Shown in pieces: positions 43,831 through 54,949 of a stretch of 64,000 nucleotides of DNA. The DNA is taken from assembly GCA_963576565.1 (NCBI GenBank), contig OY755040.1, positions 88,837,002 to 88,901,001 on the forward strand. The letters run 5' to 3'. A program made the translations under genes and the position numbers. The stretch comes from Aspidapion aeneum (lineage: Eukaryota > Arthropoda > Insecta > Coleoptera > Brentidae). Below the pieces are notes generated by a model. The model searched no databases. It had not been told where the DNA came from and worked only from the letters and a program-made list of their open reading frames with translations. Position 1 is the first letter of the stretch, and every line of letters begins with the position of its first letter.

Positions 43831-44875
43831 TCATGGTTTTATTTATGCCTAGGTGCGCGCCTGATTTTCCACCATGGCATTCGGCCATTATATTGTCTAC
43901 CATGCTCCTAGGAACCACTACTTGATTAATCACAGTAAGGCCATCGGCACTTTCCCAGGCACGTTTAAGGATGTTTTCTTCTACTATCAGTGAATCCCAT
44001 TGTGCCCACAGTGATTTGAATATCACCCCTTGGTTTGCGATATCTTGTGGCTTGTTCTGTTCTTTCAATCGCAAGATAGGTCCTACATCTTTGTCGTTAA
44101 GTTGTGTGGTTCTAATCGAAGCCGACATCCATTCTTCATCTGGTTCTAACTTTATCTGGCGCACGTAGGTAATTCCTTCTTTCTGGTCAATTTTCCAGCA
44201 ATGTTTACAATCCTCGGGGCAAGGTCTTCTGGACAATGCATCTGCATTATTATGCACCCTTCCTGCTCGGTGCTTAATTTGATAATGGTATTGTTGTAGC
44301 TTTTCTATCCATCTCGCGACTTGCCCCTCAGGTTGTTTCATTTTCATGAGCCACTGTAACGCAGCATGATCCGTTCTAATCAGAAACTCTTGTCCGTAGA
44401 GATATTTGTGAAAGTGATCTACGGATTTAACTATGGCTAGGAGCTCCTTTTTAGTAACACAATAATTTCTCTCTGGTTTGGATAGCTTCTTGCTGAAAAA
44501 TTCGATGACCCGTTCTTCTCCATCTTGTACTTGGGAGAGTACTGCTCCTATGCCATCGTTGCTCGCATCAGTATCTAATATGAATTTTCCTTTTGGAATG
44601 GGATATGCAAGAATCGGACTAGAACATAATGCTGCTTTTAGTCTTCTAAATGCTTGGTCACATTCGGTATTCCATTTGTAAGAAGCTTTATCTTCTGTAA
44701 GTCTATGTAACGGAGACGCTATTTTGGCGAATCCTTCTACAAATCGTCTGTAGTATGTACACAGACCCAAAAAGCTTCTCAATTCATGTTTGTCACGAGG
44801 TTGAGGCCATTCTTTTATTGCTTGTAGCTTCTTTTCGTCGGTATGGATGCCTTCTCGGGAAACGACGTGACCCAG
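43820..44875 (-). pseudogene. Gypsy5 RT thumb and RNase H
   Basis: Downstream of a premature TAA (44876-44878) the same frame continues with the RT end ([19 protein letters not shown]), the RNase H block ([39 protein letters not shown]) and the [10 protein letters not shown] motif, then the integrase zinc region. The apparent start at 44782 is internal. The domains are those of an ordinary Gypsy polymerase. Confidence 0.88.
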
Positions 44876-46366
44876 TTACTCAACTTTTTCTTGGAACAGA
44901 AAACATTTCTTTGAGTTTAATTTAAGATTTGCGTTCCTGATTCTTGAGAATACTTCTCGTAAATTATCTAGATGTTCTTGAAATGATTTCCCCATTACTA
45001 TGACATCATCCAAATAGACTAGGCAGGTTTTCCAAGTAAGGCCTCGTAGAACGACTTCCATTAGTCTTTCAAATGTAGCTGGGGCATTGCACAGGCCAAA
45101 TGGCATCACATTAAACTGATAAAGTCCACTTCCAGCAGAGAATGCAGTCTTCTCTTTATCTCTTTCAAAGATTCCTACTTGCCAATACCCACTTTTCAGG
45201 TCAAGAGTAGAAAACCAATATGATCCTGCCAACGTTGTTAATGTGTCGTCTATTCTTGGCAGTGGGTAACTATCTTTCTTGGTCACATCGTTAAGTTTCC
45301 TGTAGTCGACACAAAACCTAGTACTTCCATCCTTTTTAGTGACCAACACCACAGGAGATGACCAAGGACTTGATGACTCTTCAATAACACCGTCGCTGAG
45401 CATTTTATTAATGAGATTGTGAACTTCTTCTTGCTTGGCCATTGGTAGTCTTCTTGGGGGTTGTCTTATCGGTTGGGCATCGCCAGTGTTGATAGCATGT
45501 TGAATAAGGTTTGTGCGTCCCGAACTACTCCTAGTTTCGAAGATATTACTTTGTTCTTCTATAAACTCTCTCGCTTTACTATATTCTTCTGGAGTGAGAT
45601 GTTGCCAAGTTGACTCAAATTGCTGAAGTACCTCCATTGGTAACTTGCTTGTATCCTCGGAAGTTGGCTCTTCACATCTTGTTACTTTCTGTACTGGTTC
45701 AAATAATGCTACCACCTCCCCCTTATTAATTTTGACACTATTTGGGAAAATATTGGCGACTCTAATCGGGATGTCTTTATCGGTTTTAACTAGTGATTTT
45801 GCAACGAGGTAGGTGAAGGGTGTGTTTTGTTGGCTTATGAGTCCGACGCAGCTTGATGTTCTACTTTCCAGCCTCCCAAAAATTATGGTCTCACTGTTAC
45901 CGACTAGTCTTGTTGTGCATACTGCCACGACCTTTATTGGTTCTTTATTGAAGTGACTATTTGACAAAATGAACTCTTCATTCCCAAATCTTAGGGTATT
46001 AAGTTTATTATCAAACGCAAATCCATGTTTACTTATCAAGTCCATTCCCAAAATAAATTCGTCTTCTATTTCGGCAACCAATACAGTGTGGCGAATCTTC
46101 AATCTTCCCAGCTGTAGGTCTATATCTGTCTGCCCCAACACGTCGGCGGATTCTCCAGTCACAGTCTTAAGTGTTATTTTCTTTCCTATTGGTCGAATTT
46201 TATATCTTGCAATTTTGAACTTAAGCAATGATATGGCAGCACCAGTGTCTACTGCTATATTAACTTTTCTCCCATTAATGAGTCCGTCGATGTTAAGACT
46301 GTCAGCAGTATGTTTTAGGCTCTTAATAGAGTAAATTTTGGGGGCTGTATTCCCATTAGCCAACAC
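44876..46366 (-). pseudogene. Gypsy5 protease and reverse transcriptase
   Basis: The frame has an aspartic protease (VDTGAAISLLKFK, near residue 37, then EFILGMDLISKHG) and an RT with CVDYRKLNDVTKKDSYPLP, FSTLDLKSGYWQ, MPFGLCNAPATFERLM and YLDDVIVMG. It stops at TAA 44876-44878 within the segment that normally continues to LGH. The frame differs from gag, so a gag-pol ribosomal frameshift or an upstream entry is probable. Confidence 0.9.
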
Positions 46367-46389
46367 CCGCCCCTCTGCGTTGACTAGTT

Positions 46390-47655
46390 TTAGTTTTCCT
46401 GATCTCTTCTTCGGTACTCTGTCCCGCTAGATGGCGAGCGAGACCTTATTTGGACGCGACAATCGCGTTGAATATGCCCTGTTCGTCCGCATCTGAAACA
46501 CTTTACATTTGGAGGGGATCGTCTGCTTTCTTTCAAAGAGTCAATCTTCTCTATCAGTGATTGAAACATTTGGTTTAGCGTTTTTGAGTTGACCTCATGT
46601 CCATTGCTCATTTCTTCTCCCTCCTGAATTGAAACAGCTCTTACTTTTGGCCTGGACATATTATTTGATGATTCAATTTCAAGGGCTCGAATCAACACTT
46701 CACTGCTGTTATGGAAGCGTTCTCGACGAAGTAACTTTGCTAAGTCCGTGTCTCGTAATCCGTTAATAAAGCGATCTACCGTGAAGGGATCTCTGTAATT
46801 TTCTGGCATTTCTGGGTAAGCTAAATACATCAGCCTCCTGATATCTGCTTCATACTCTTGCAATGATTCTCCTGTTCTTTGTTGACGAACATTTAATTCT
46901 GACCAATGTAAATTTTGCAAGTGTTCGTCTCCATACCTTCTTTCTAGCGCTGCCACTAAAGCGTTATAATTCTGTTTTAGTTCGACTGGAATGGACCGTA
47001 AAAGTCCGAGTGCAGGTTCCCGTAGAGCTACTAACAACGCTCTAGCTTTTTCGTCCTCGTCCCAACCATTTGCAGCGGCGGTAGCTTCATATTGTTGTTT
47101 GTAGGTGGACCAGGAGGACGTACCGTCAAAATTTGGAGGCTTAATGTTCTGGTTGGAATTCACGACACATCCCTGAGCTTTTATTTTGTTGTGTTCTTTC
47201 TGAAGCTGTATAAGCTGTTTCGACACGTCCTGGAATTTTTCTTCCATGGTTTGAAAAACTTCTTCCCTTACATTCTGTAGTTTGTCCTCCACTTTTTCTT
47301 CAACATGTTGTACCTTTTCTTCAACATTTTGTACCTTCTCTTTAATATTTTGTACCGTTTCTTCTACATTCTGCAAATTATTTTGTACCTTTTGTTCTAC
47401 ACTATGCATTCTTTGGGTTATTTCTTCCTTAAGATCTTCGGTTGCAGTCTTGAACTCTTCTCTCAGCTGTTCGGAGTTGCTCTTTATCTGATCGAAGTTT
47501 TCTTGCATGCTATCTAATGTCTGTCTCATGTCATTCTGGTTTTGTTCCATGGTCTGTCTTATATCGTTCTGATTTTGAGCCATTTGAGCTGCTAGAGCCT
47601 GTATCATTTTAGTTAGATCTTCCATCTTTGCCGATCCTTGTCTAGTAAGCATCAA
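46390..47655 (-). CDS. Gypsy5 gag
   Basis: The 421-residue frame is intact. Residues 1-150 have heptad repeats with QNV(E)E(K/T)VQ units, a long predicted coiled coil. A retrotransposon-gag domain follows (PPNFDGTSSWSTYKQQYEA, GESLQEYEADIRRL) and a CCHC zinc knuckle near the end (CFRCGRTGHIQRDC), then an arginine-rich tail. It would form the particle shell and bind RNA. The start is the first methionine (MMLTRQG) after the repeat-rich leader. Confidence 0.9.
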   Translation of the reverse strand: MMLTRQGSAKMEDLTKMIQALAAQMAQNQNDIRQTMEQNQNDMRQTLDSMQENFDQIKSNSEQLREEFKTATEDLKEEITQRMHSVEQKVQNNLQNVEETVQNIKEKVQNVEEKVQHVEEKVEDKLQNVREEVFQTMEEKFQDVSKQLIQLQKEHNKIKAQGCVVNSNQNIKPPNFDGTSSWSTYKQQYEATAAANGWDEDEKARALLVALREPALGLLRSIPVELKQNYNALVAALERRYGDEHLQNLHWSELNVRQQRTGESLQEYEADIRRLMYLAYPEMPENYRDPFTVDRFINGLRDTDLAKLLRRERFHNSSEVLIRALEIESSNNMSRPKVRAVSIQEGEEMSNGHEVNSKTLNQMFQSLIEKIDSLKESRRSPPNVKCFRCGRTGHIQRDCRVQIRSRSPSSGTEYRRRDQEN

Positions 47656-47704
47656 CTTCCTGATAAATCACTTAAAACGTCTATTTTAGGGCTATAAAAC
47701 GATT

Positions 47705-48372
47705 GTCGAAGTCGGTTTTTCAATATCTCTTCCAATTCTTAAATAGAACCTAATGGAATGTTCTGGAATATACTGGTAAATGCTACTCTTTCTGCTACTA
47801 GGCAAATGTAGAAGTCACTTTTTGATTATCTCTTTTGGTTCTCGAATATACCGTCGTAGAATGTTATGGAATATTCTAGAAATAATTTCTAATTCTTACT
47901 TTTAAAATAACTAAGCTACTGTCGAAGTCGGTATTTGTATATCTCTTCTAGTTTTTGAATAGAACGTCGTAGAATGTTATGGAATCTTCTAGAAATTCTT
48001 TCTAATTCTTACTTTTGAAATAACTAAACTAATGTCGAAATCGGTATTTGTATATCTCTTCTAGTTTTTGAATAGAACGTCGTAGAATGTTATGGAATCT
48101 TCTAGAAATTCTTTTTAGTTCTTACTTTTGAAATTGCTAAGCTAATGTCGAAGTCCCTTTTTGGATATTTCTTCTGGTTTTTGAATAGAACGTCGTAGAA
48201 TGTTATAGAATATTCTAGAAAATCTTTCTAATTATCAATTTTTGGACTGTAAAGTTAATGTCGAAGTCGGTTCTTAAATATCTCTTTTAGTTTTTGAATA
48301 AAACAATATCGAACTTCTTCGAATATTCTGGAAAAATCACTTACTGTTTTTCTGTCCAATTGTCCTATCCGG
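47705..48372 (-). repeat. Gypsy5 leader tandem array, six units of about 113 bp
   Basis: 'gtcgaagtcgg' starts units at 47705, 47818, 47921, 48034, 48147 and 48260 (spacings 113, 103, 113, 113, 113). Units share 'atagaacgtcgtagaatgtt' and 'ttctagaaa'. The array lies between gag and the primer site. Confidence 0.92.
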
Positions 48373-48505
48373 TGGTAATATGTAAGGGTAGTCTTTGCAC
48401 TATTCAGTTCCGAATATTCCGGCAAAATCACTTACTGTTCTTCTTTTTAATTGTCCTAGCCGGTGGTACTGTGTAAGGATAGTCTTTGCACTATTTATTT
48501 CTTTT
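48330..48505 (-). repeat. Second leader repeat pair of Gypsy5
   Basis: An about 85-bp unit with 'ggcaaaatcacttactgtt', 'tgtcctagccggtggta' and 'gtctttgcactatt' occurs twice, next to the primer site. Confidence 0.8.
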
Positions 48506-48506
48506 A

Positions 48507-48524
48507 ATCTCACTTCTGACACCA
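48507..48524 (-). promoter_or_regulatory. Gypsy5 primer-binding site (tRNA-Leu-like)
   Basis: The minus strand reads TGGTGTCAGAAGTGAGAT, two bases from the 5' LTR. It matches the complement of a tRNA-Leu 3' end (…ACTTCTGACACCA) with one mismatch, as I remember that tRNA. Confidence 0.75.
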
Positions 48525-48526
48525 AT

Positions 48527-48942
48527 TGTTACGGGTTCTCCACAATAAATAAAACTCGCAATTGTTGAAAACGATACGTCAATTTATTTCGACAAATTAT
48601 GTACAAAAACACGCACTTAAACTTACTAATAACTTGCTAATAATTCACTACTTTAATACGCCTATTAACTTCGCGTTAACATCTAGCGATCACTACCATT
48701 GGTTATCTGTGACTGAATGCCTGGTGCGCGACCCCGGCCCTATATATAGGATCGTCCATCTCTCTCGAACTTTCCGGCACCCTTCGACGTCCGGAATGTT
48801 CCCGCACTACCGTGACCGCAAGCCACAGACAACGCAACTAAAACCTAGACTAAGAATACAACCTTAAGATAAATCGACCTAATACTACACTAAACCTAAA
48901 TAAATTCCAATTATAAAATTTAAATAACTTGAATTTGTAACA
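48527..48942 (-). repeat. Gypsy5 5' LTR
   Basis: 416 bp, same ends as the 3' LTR. Contains a TATATATAGG box near 48740 and, downstream, GAACTTTCC-type sequence. Followed by (AT)n at 48943. Confidence 0.92.
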
Positions 48943-51900
48943 ATATATATATAGTTTTTTTTTATCTATTTCCCTTTGTATTTGTTTTCACCTTTATCGG
49001 TCTGGGAGAACGTTGGGAACCGTATGGTTTGTTCTTTCGCAGAGTGCAGAGTCGATGTACGAGAACTTTCCAAAACTTTCTGGAATTTTGCAACTTCGAC
49101 TTTGCCGGATTCAAATAACATCCTCGAATCTGGCGTACAGGCTGTGACTGACATCCTCTGGAACCCAACAGACTCTCAGATGCGAGCACTCTTTTGTACA
49201 TAGTACTTCGGGGGATTTTCCTAACAGGATACCTCGCTTGCTTATGCGGCATAGGCGTTGCTAGCGGAGTTGATCCTCTTCGCCCGCCTATAACCGTCCT
49301 TCTTCTGGATCCTATGTGGTATTGAGGCCCACCACATAGCTCTTTCCTATCTTGCACTTTCCTTCTTGTTTTTTTTGTGTTATATGTTTAGTTTTAGGTT
49401 TATAATAGTAGCTTTGCTAATGCTTGAGCATTTGAAAAGGTTCATAGTGATCTTCTTTGTGCTAATGAATTTTGTTAGATACCTTTGTGTTAAGTACTCC
49501 TTAGACACATCGTGTACCTAAATTTAAAATTTTAGTACCTTTACTAACTAGTTGGTTTTATTTGCAGTACCCTAGACCCTACCGACTTTGACTTTGGTTA
49601 TGATAAATAAATATGCAGCATTATTTGTTTATTCTGTTGCCAGGACAAACCAATAATACTTTACAAAGTGCGTACGGCTGCTCATTTGTCTGGTAACATT
49701 GAGTTGTAGATTAGGAAACTCTTCTGCTATTTTAGCCCACCTTTTTTTGGTAATAAGTTGAAGTAAAGTTTTTAATAAATATTAAAAAAGGAAATATATT
49801 TATTAATATTTACCAAGTGTTGTTTTAAGATAACTTCAACCTTTTTATAATTTAGTACCTTGAAAGAAATACACTTTAACTGAATTCAAAACTTTGTATT
49901 ATCAACAAATTAGTTATGTGCATTCCTACAATTGAAAATTGTTCATAAAAAAAAATCTAATCAACCTTGCTTTATCCGATACGTGGCCACATAGCGAGCG
50001 CATACAATATTAACGTTAATATTAATAACTATGAGGATATTAAAAATTATGGAGCGAAACCGCCTAATTAAATTAAAAAAATAAAGGAAAACTATAAATA
50101 TATATTTTATAATAAAAAAAGGAGTGATCCCACCTGAAAACCGCTACCACCATCAAGCACTTTGTGTCCCAAAGAGGATAAGGCAGGTTAGGGCTCCGCA
50201 AGGCATATTAGGGCATCTGCAGAATCAGGCAGCCATAGAGCAGGTCATTGTAGCTGAACAGGTACCGGAGGGAGAGTGAACGTCAAAGACACAAACTGTT
50301 GAGGAGGTCTCTGTTGAGGAGATCTATAAGAGGCAGGTTATGACGACGACCACGAGGGCACTCTGATTGAGGCAGGGTAGAGAGAGAGCCGGACGAAAAA
50401 CCCTAAATTAAAGATACATGGCCTTTAGAAAATTTGCCAATAGATAGAAGAAATAATAGCTTGACATAAAATGCAGATAATTAATTAACAGAAAAATATA
50501 TTACTCACCCTTTGTTTGGGGCAGCCAGAAATTCATCCATGAATTTCTCACTCAAAACTATCAATCGAATCACAAAAGAAATGTTTGCACATAGTGCACA
50601 CAGCAGCGAATCATTCGCTGTAAATATTTTAAGTTTTTTAACTATTTTTAAGCCATAAATTAATTCATGAAAAACGAACGGTTAAAATTTATAACCTTAT
50701 TCCATTGAAAATTTTGAAGGCAAAGAAAGAAAAGACGGTGCTGTCACTGGAAGTATGCCCACAGAATAGTCTCGTGTATGGTCAAATCAAAACCATCTTT
50801 TTCGAGAGACAAGAGGGACTGTTCACCGACAGTGATCTAAAAAGTAGTCAGTGAGAAAAATTTACTATTAACTAGAAGGGAATACGAATAAAAATAGCAG
50901 GAATAATATATTGGATTCTTCTATTGAAAATAGAAGAGCGATTTCCATTTATTCTAGCAAGAAAACATATGACCGGACACAAAGGTTGGTGGGTGCAAAC
51001 AGGCAGTAACAGTCTAGTGCAAGCAGGCGTTAAAATATGTGCAACCGGCAGTTAATTCCTTGGTAAGTCAATTGATGCTGACCGAACGGGAATTTGCTGA
51101 GGAGTTGCAATTTGAAATCAAAACAAAACAAAAGGTTCATAACCTCAGAAAAATAAAATAAATATTCTTTTATTTTTAAATAACTATCCTAAGTTTTGGA
51201 GCATTTTCTTATGTAAGTACTAAAGGGAAATAAAAATGCTACATAGTACGCCCCTGAAGCCTTAAATATGGCAACAACCCGACAGTTTAAAAAGAAAATG
51301 TTATGTTCTACAATAAAGTATACTACATATTTTTTCCTAAAAAGTGTAGTTTTTGAGAAAATTTTGAAAAACCTATAATAAACATGTTTTTTCTAAATAA
51401 TCCCAATTTACGTATGCCACTGAAGAGCTACTTGCTTTTCCTAACCTTATTGACCAATACATCGTTGGAAAGGGAATTTTATCTCCACAAAAAACTGTTC
51501 TTTGCAATTTTTGATAAAAAGGCTAGTTTTCGAGAAAATTGCATAAAACTGAAAAAAAAACAGGTTTTTGGGGGTTTGGGGGGGATTTTCTCCGTCCCTG
51601 TCGATTTTTCGAGTTGGCAACAAAGATATTCGGATTCAGCGGGGTCAAATTAGGGGGAAATGGTCTTTTAAAATAATATGCTCTGACTATATTCAGAAGC
51701 TTTCTTGTTTTGTGTAGTTTTTTATATCTGCTACCGTTATTCAGCAAAAAAATCTTTTTTTATAGGCTAGATGTATAATTTTTTTATAACGATAGTAAAT
51801 ATGAAAAATATACAATTGACCTAAAAGTTTCTAAACGAAGCAAGAAATTTATTTTGTATTTTGGAATCCACCAGTCAGCGGCGCACCGGAAGAAAGAATC

Positions 51901-52030
51901 GGTAAAGAAGCGTTTGCGGGCATATTTTTATAAGTAGTGTTACCTTAAAGTAAGTAAAAATCAATCCCTTTTAGTTTGTACAAGGAGGGAATATTTTTCG
52001 CGTTACTTCGCCGCGGCTAATTTTCCTCAG
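48943..52030. other. Region without recognised genes
   Basis: Only short frames. The segment 48960-49360 is less AT-rich and has a 131-codon minus frame with no recognised motif; it may continue the Gypsy-type flank cut by Gypsy5. 50120-50420 is purine-rich with scattered 'gaggaggt' repeats. 51570-51665 is the inverted match of the repeat at 35225-35400. Confidence 0.55.
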
Positions 52031-52125
52031 GCCCAAGTCGCTGTCGACCCGATTTGCAGCCGGCCCAACTCGCTGTCGACCCGAGGTGCCGCTGGCCCAA
52101 CTCGGCGCCGCGCACCGGCCGCCGT
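52031..52125. repeat. GC-rich tandem repeat, three 32-bp units
   Basis: 'ggcccaactcgctgtcgacc' with variants starts three units in tandem (near 52031, 52063 and 52095). The block is strongly GC-rich in an AT-rich region and ends with 'gccgcgcaccggccgccg'. Confidence 0.8.
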
Positions 52126-52194
52126 AGCTTCTGTTTGCAATTTTGGGAAGTGTTTAGAGTTCCGGTTTAATCTTTTTTATCATAAAAAATTAAA

Positions 52195-52845
52195 GTGGTG
52201 AATTCAAAATGGCGGACTTTTGTATTTATGACCCAATATACATTTATTAAATTTGAAAGTTTGAGGTGTTTAAGGTCGTCGATTTTTTAATTAAACTTGA
52301 AAATAATTAAAACGGATTTTTCATTTAATCATCGATATGCATTAAATTTGGCACTTTGGGTCGTTTAAAGCCGCTGAAGTTGATAATTAAATTAAATATG
52401 AAAAATATTAAAATGGCGGAAATTTTCATTTATGAGCCGCTATGTATTAATTTGGAAATTTTTGGGTGATTATTATAATTGTGATTCCAACTCTCCTACG
52501 TGGAGCATTTTTCAATTTGAAATAAATTTGTGGAGTGAGGACGTTTTTCCTTAAGATTCATTTCAAATTGACTATTATAATTTTAGGATTTAACACACAT
52601 CGGTTTTTTTATCGCCAATTTTATTTTTTCTAAGGTTTAATTCAAAAATAATCATCAGCAACCTTTAACAATTCAAAGTGCCAAATTTCAAACATATCGG
52701 TAAAAAAAAAGAACAGTACGCCATATTGGATCGTCATTTTCACTTTTTGCAAATTTAATTCAAAACTCATATTCAGGAACCTAGACATCCCAAAGTTAAT
52801 ACATGCCGGTTCATAAAGGGAAAAATTTCAAAATTTTAAATAAAA
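52195..52845. repeat. Foldback FB3a with about 120-bp subrepeats
   Basis: The left arm carries plus-oriented units ('aaaatggcgga', 'catttatga', 'ggtcg', 'gatt') at about 52205, 52300 and 52410. The right arm from 52600 has the same unit reversed (a 'catattggatc' and 'ggttcataaa' pair). The family is the same as at 54950-56120. Confidence 0.65.
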
Positions 52846-52884
52846 AATCTTAACTAGCGACATTACACTACAAAGTTCTAAATA

Positions 52885-54725
52885 TACCGAGTGGGCCAAA
52901 AAAAACCGGACAATTTTTTTTCATTATTAGTTTTGAACTATACAATCTATTTTAATGGAACAAACTGCACTGACAGAGAATTAATCAGAATTTTGTAGTA
53001 TATACAGGGTGTTCCAACTAAAAGGTAACAGAAGTGTTTTTTGGTATTTTTTGTGTGAATTTGGAAAATTTTGTTTGCGAGGGGGACACCTTTTGGCTAT
53101 CTTGAAATATTTGTAGCACTCACCATCTTCGAGGGGTATATTTTACCCCTATATTTTGAACAGGGAAAGTGGGTCTAGTGATACCTTGTTTTGAAGGCCT
53201 CTTGAATTTCTTTACAACCGTGTAAAAATTTCAAAAATCTATTCATTAGTTTTTGAAATAATTGCCGTCAAACTTTCAAATTTAACATGATAAAATAAAA
53301 ATGTAATTAGAATTTTATATTTTTCGGATTTAATTTTTATTTTATCATTCCATGTTAAATTTGGAAATTTGAAAGCAAATATCTCAACAACTAATCGATG
53401 GATTTTCGAAATTTTTGCACGGTTGTAAAGATATTCAGGAGAGCTTCAAAACAAGGTATCACCAGACCTACTTTCCCTATTTAAAATATAGGGGTAAAGT
53501 ATACCCCTCGAAGATGGTGCGCGCTAAAAAAATTTCAAGATAGCCAAAAGGTGTCCCCCTCGCAAACAAAATCGACGTGTCCGAGCGTTCCTCCAAATTC
53601 ACACAAAAAATACCAAAAAACACGTCTGTTACCTTTTAGTTGGAACACCCTGTATGTACAATATTTTTCTTGTCGGTCATTTCAAAATCCAAGATGGCAT
53701 ACGAAATTACAATGTACCCTTCAAAGATTTTTTTATATTAGTAAAAAAGCTGCGTTCTTGCCCCGCAGAACAAAATCGGTTTAGTGGTTCTAAAAAAAAT
53801 ATTTTGTCTGCATATCTGCATTTATTTTCTTATAAATTCATTACTACTGAACCGATTTTACTAAAATAAAAAACATCCTGGTTAAAAAGGATTTCTTTTT
53901 AAGATCATGATTAAAGTTTATCGCCATCTTAAAATTTAAGATGGTGGACAGAATCATACTTGATTCTTAAACTTTTTTTTTAAATTTTTTATAAAAGCAC
54001 TACTTTTCCCCCACACAACAAGGTATAAATTAGTAAATTCGGTGTAATGGTTCTCAAAAAATCTATTTTTGTTTCAACAATTGTTTTACAGATTATACGA
54101 TTGCATTATACAATCATTTCTGCATTCATTTCTTTATAAATTCGTTATTACCAAACCGATTTAAATGAAATAAAAAAAAATCAGGGTCAGAATTGATTGC
54201 TGTTCAAAGATCATCGGCCATCTACGAATTTAAAATGTCAGACAAAATCATACTTGATTCTTTAAAATGGCGTGTTTATTCTTATTTTCCGAAAATGTTT
54301 TAGCTTTTTAATTTAAAGAAAAACGCAACTTTTCTTCCGCATAAAGTGATACAAATTAATAAAATCGGTGTGGTGGTTCTCACAAAATCTGATTTTGTTT
54401 TACCCATTGTTTTACAAATTATACGATTGCATTGCTAATCCTGTCTGCATTAATTTCTTTATAAATTCATTATTACTGAATCGATTCAATCAGACAGGAT
54501 TGGCAATGCCATCGTATAATTTGTAAAACAATGGTTAAAATAAAATCAGATTTTGTGAGAATCACTTCACCGATTTTATTATTTAAAAAAATACTAAAAC
54601 ATTTTCGGAAAATAAGAATAAACGTGCCTCTTTGAAGGGTCAAGTATAATTCTGTCCAACATCTTAACTTTTGAGATGGCGGCAAATTTCGATTATAATC
54701 CTTAAAGAACAATCAATTCTCACTG
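52885..54725. repeat. Foldback FB4a, internally repetitive
   Basis: Starts 'taccgagtgggccaaaaaaa' like the element at 61036. It holds plus-oriented units with 'attatacgattgcattg', 'taaaccgatttta' and 'taagatggtggacagaatca', then from about 54480 the same units reversed. The turn lies at the palindrome 'tgaatcgattca' (54477-54488). The right terminal repeat is missing. The MITE at 53005 is inserted in its left arm. Confidence 0.65.
53005..53652. mobile_element. Fully palindromic 648-bp MITE with TA duplication
   Basis: Ends CAGGGTGTTCCAACTAAAAG and its complement, with TA outside (53003-53004 and 53653-53654). The arms of about 300 bp match almost throughout, including 'gcgagggggacacctttt' and 'gataccttgttttgaa', and leave only a short AT-rich centre. 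It is inserted in FB4a, since the FB4b copy lacks it at the same point. Tc1/mariner-type by TA and CAGGGTG ends, no transposase. Confidence 0.85.
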
Positions 54726-54949
54726 TGCGCTCTTTGGCGTACTTTGAAGGAGAATGGGATTCGCTGCGGAGACAATTCGCCGCCGGCCGATTCGCCACGA
54801 GATTTAACGCAATTGTTTAAACAGCTTTATTTAGCTTGACTTCATATAATATATTTGTTTATTTGTTTGATAATAACTTTTTTCAAACTTTTTCTTTCGG
54901 TTTTTGGTTATTAGTATACAATTCAACCTTTTTTTTTATTAGAAAAATA

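Larger units (their letters stand above)
42401..48942 (-). mobile_element. Nearly intact Gypsy LTR retrotransposon Gypsy5
   Basis: The 6,542-bp element has 416-bp LTRs (42401-42816 and 48527-48942), TGTTACGGG at the start and TTTGTAACA at the end. I count about six base differences between them. A 4-bp ATAT flanks both sides but lies in AT-rich DNA. It has a primer site, a polypurine tract, gag and pol. Pol is broken by one stop and one frameshift. Confidence 0.92.

Noticed and set aside
48962..49357. 131-codon minus-strand gene
   Set aside because: No motif and overlapping frames on both strands; probably chance in a less AT-rich stretch.
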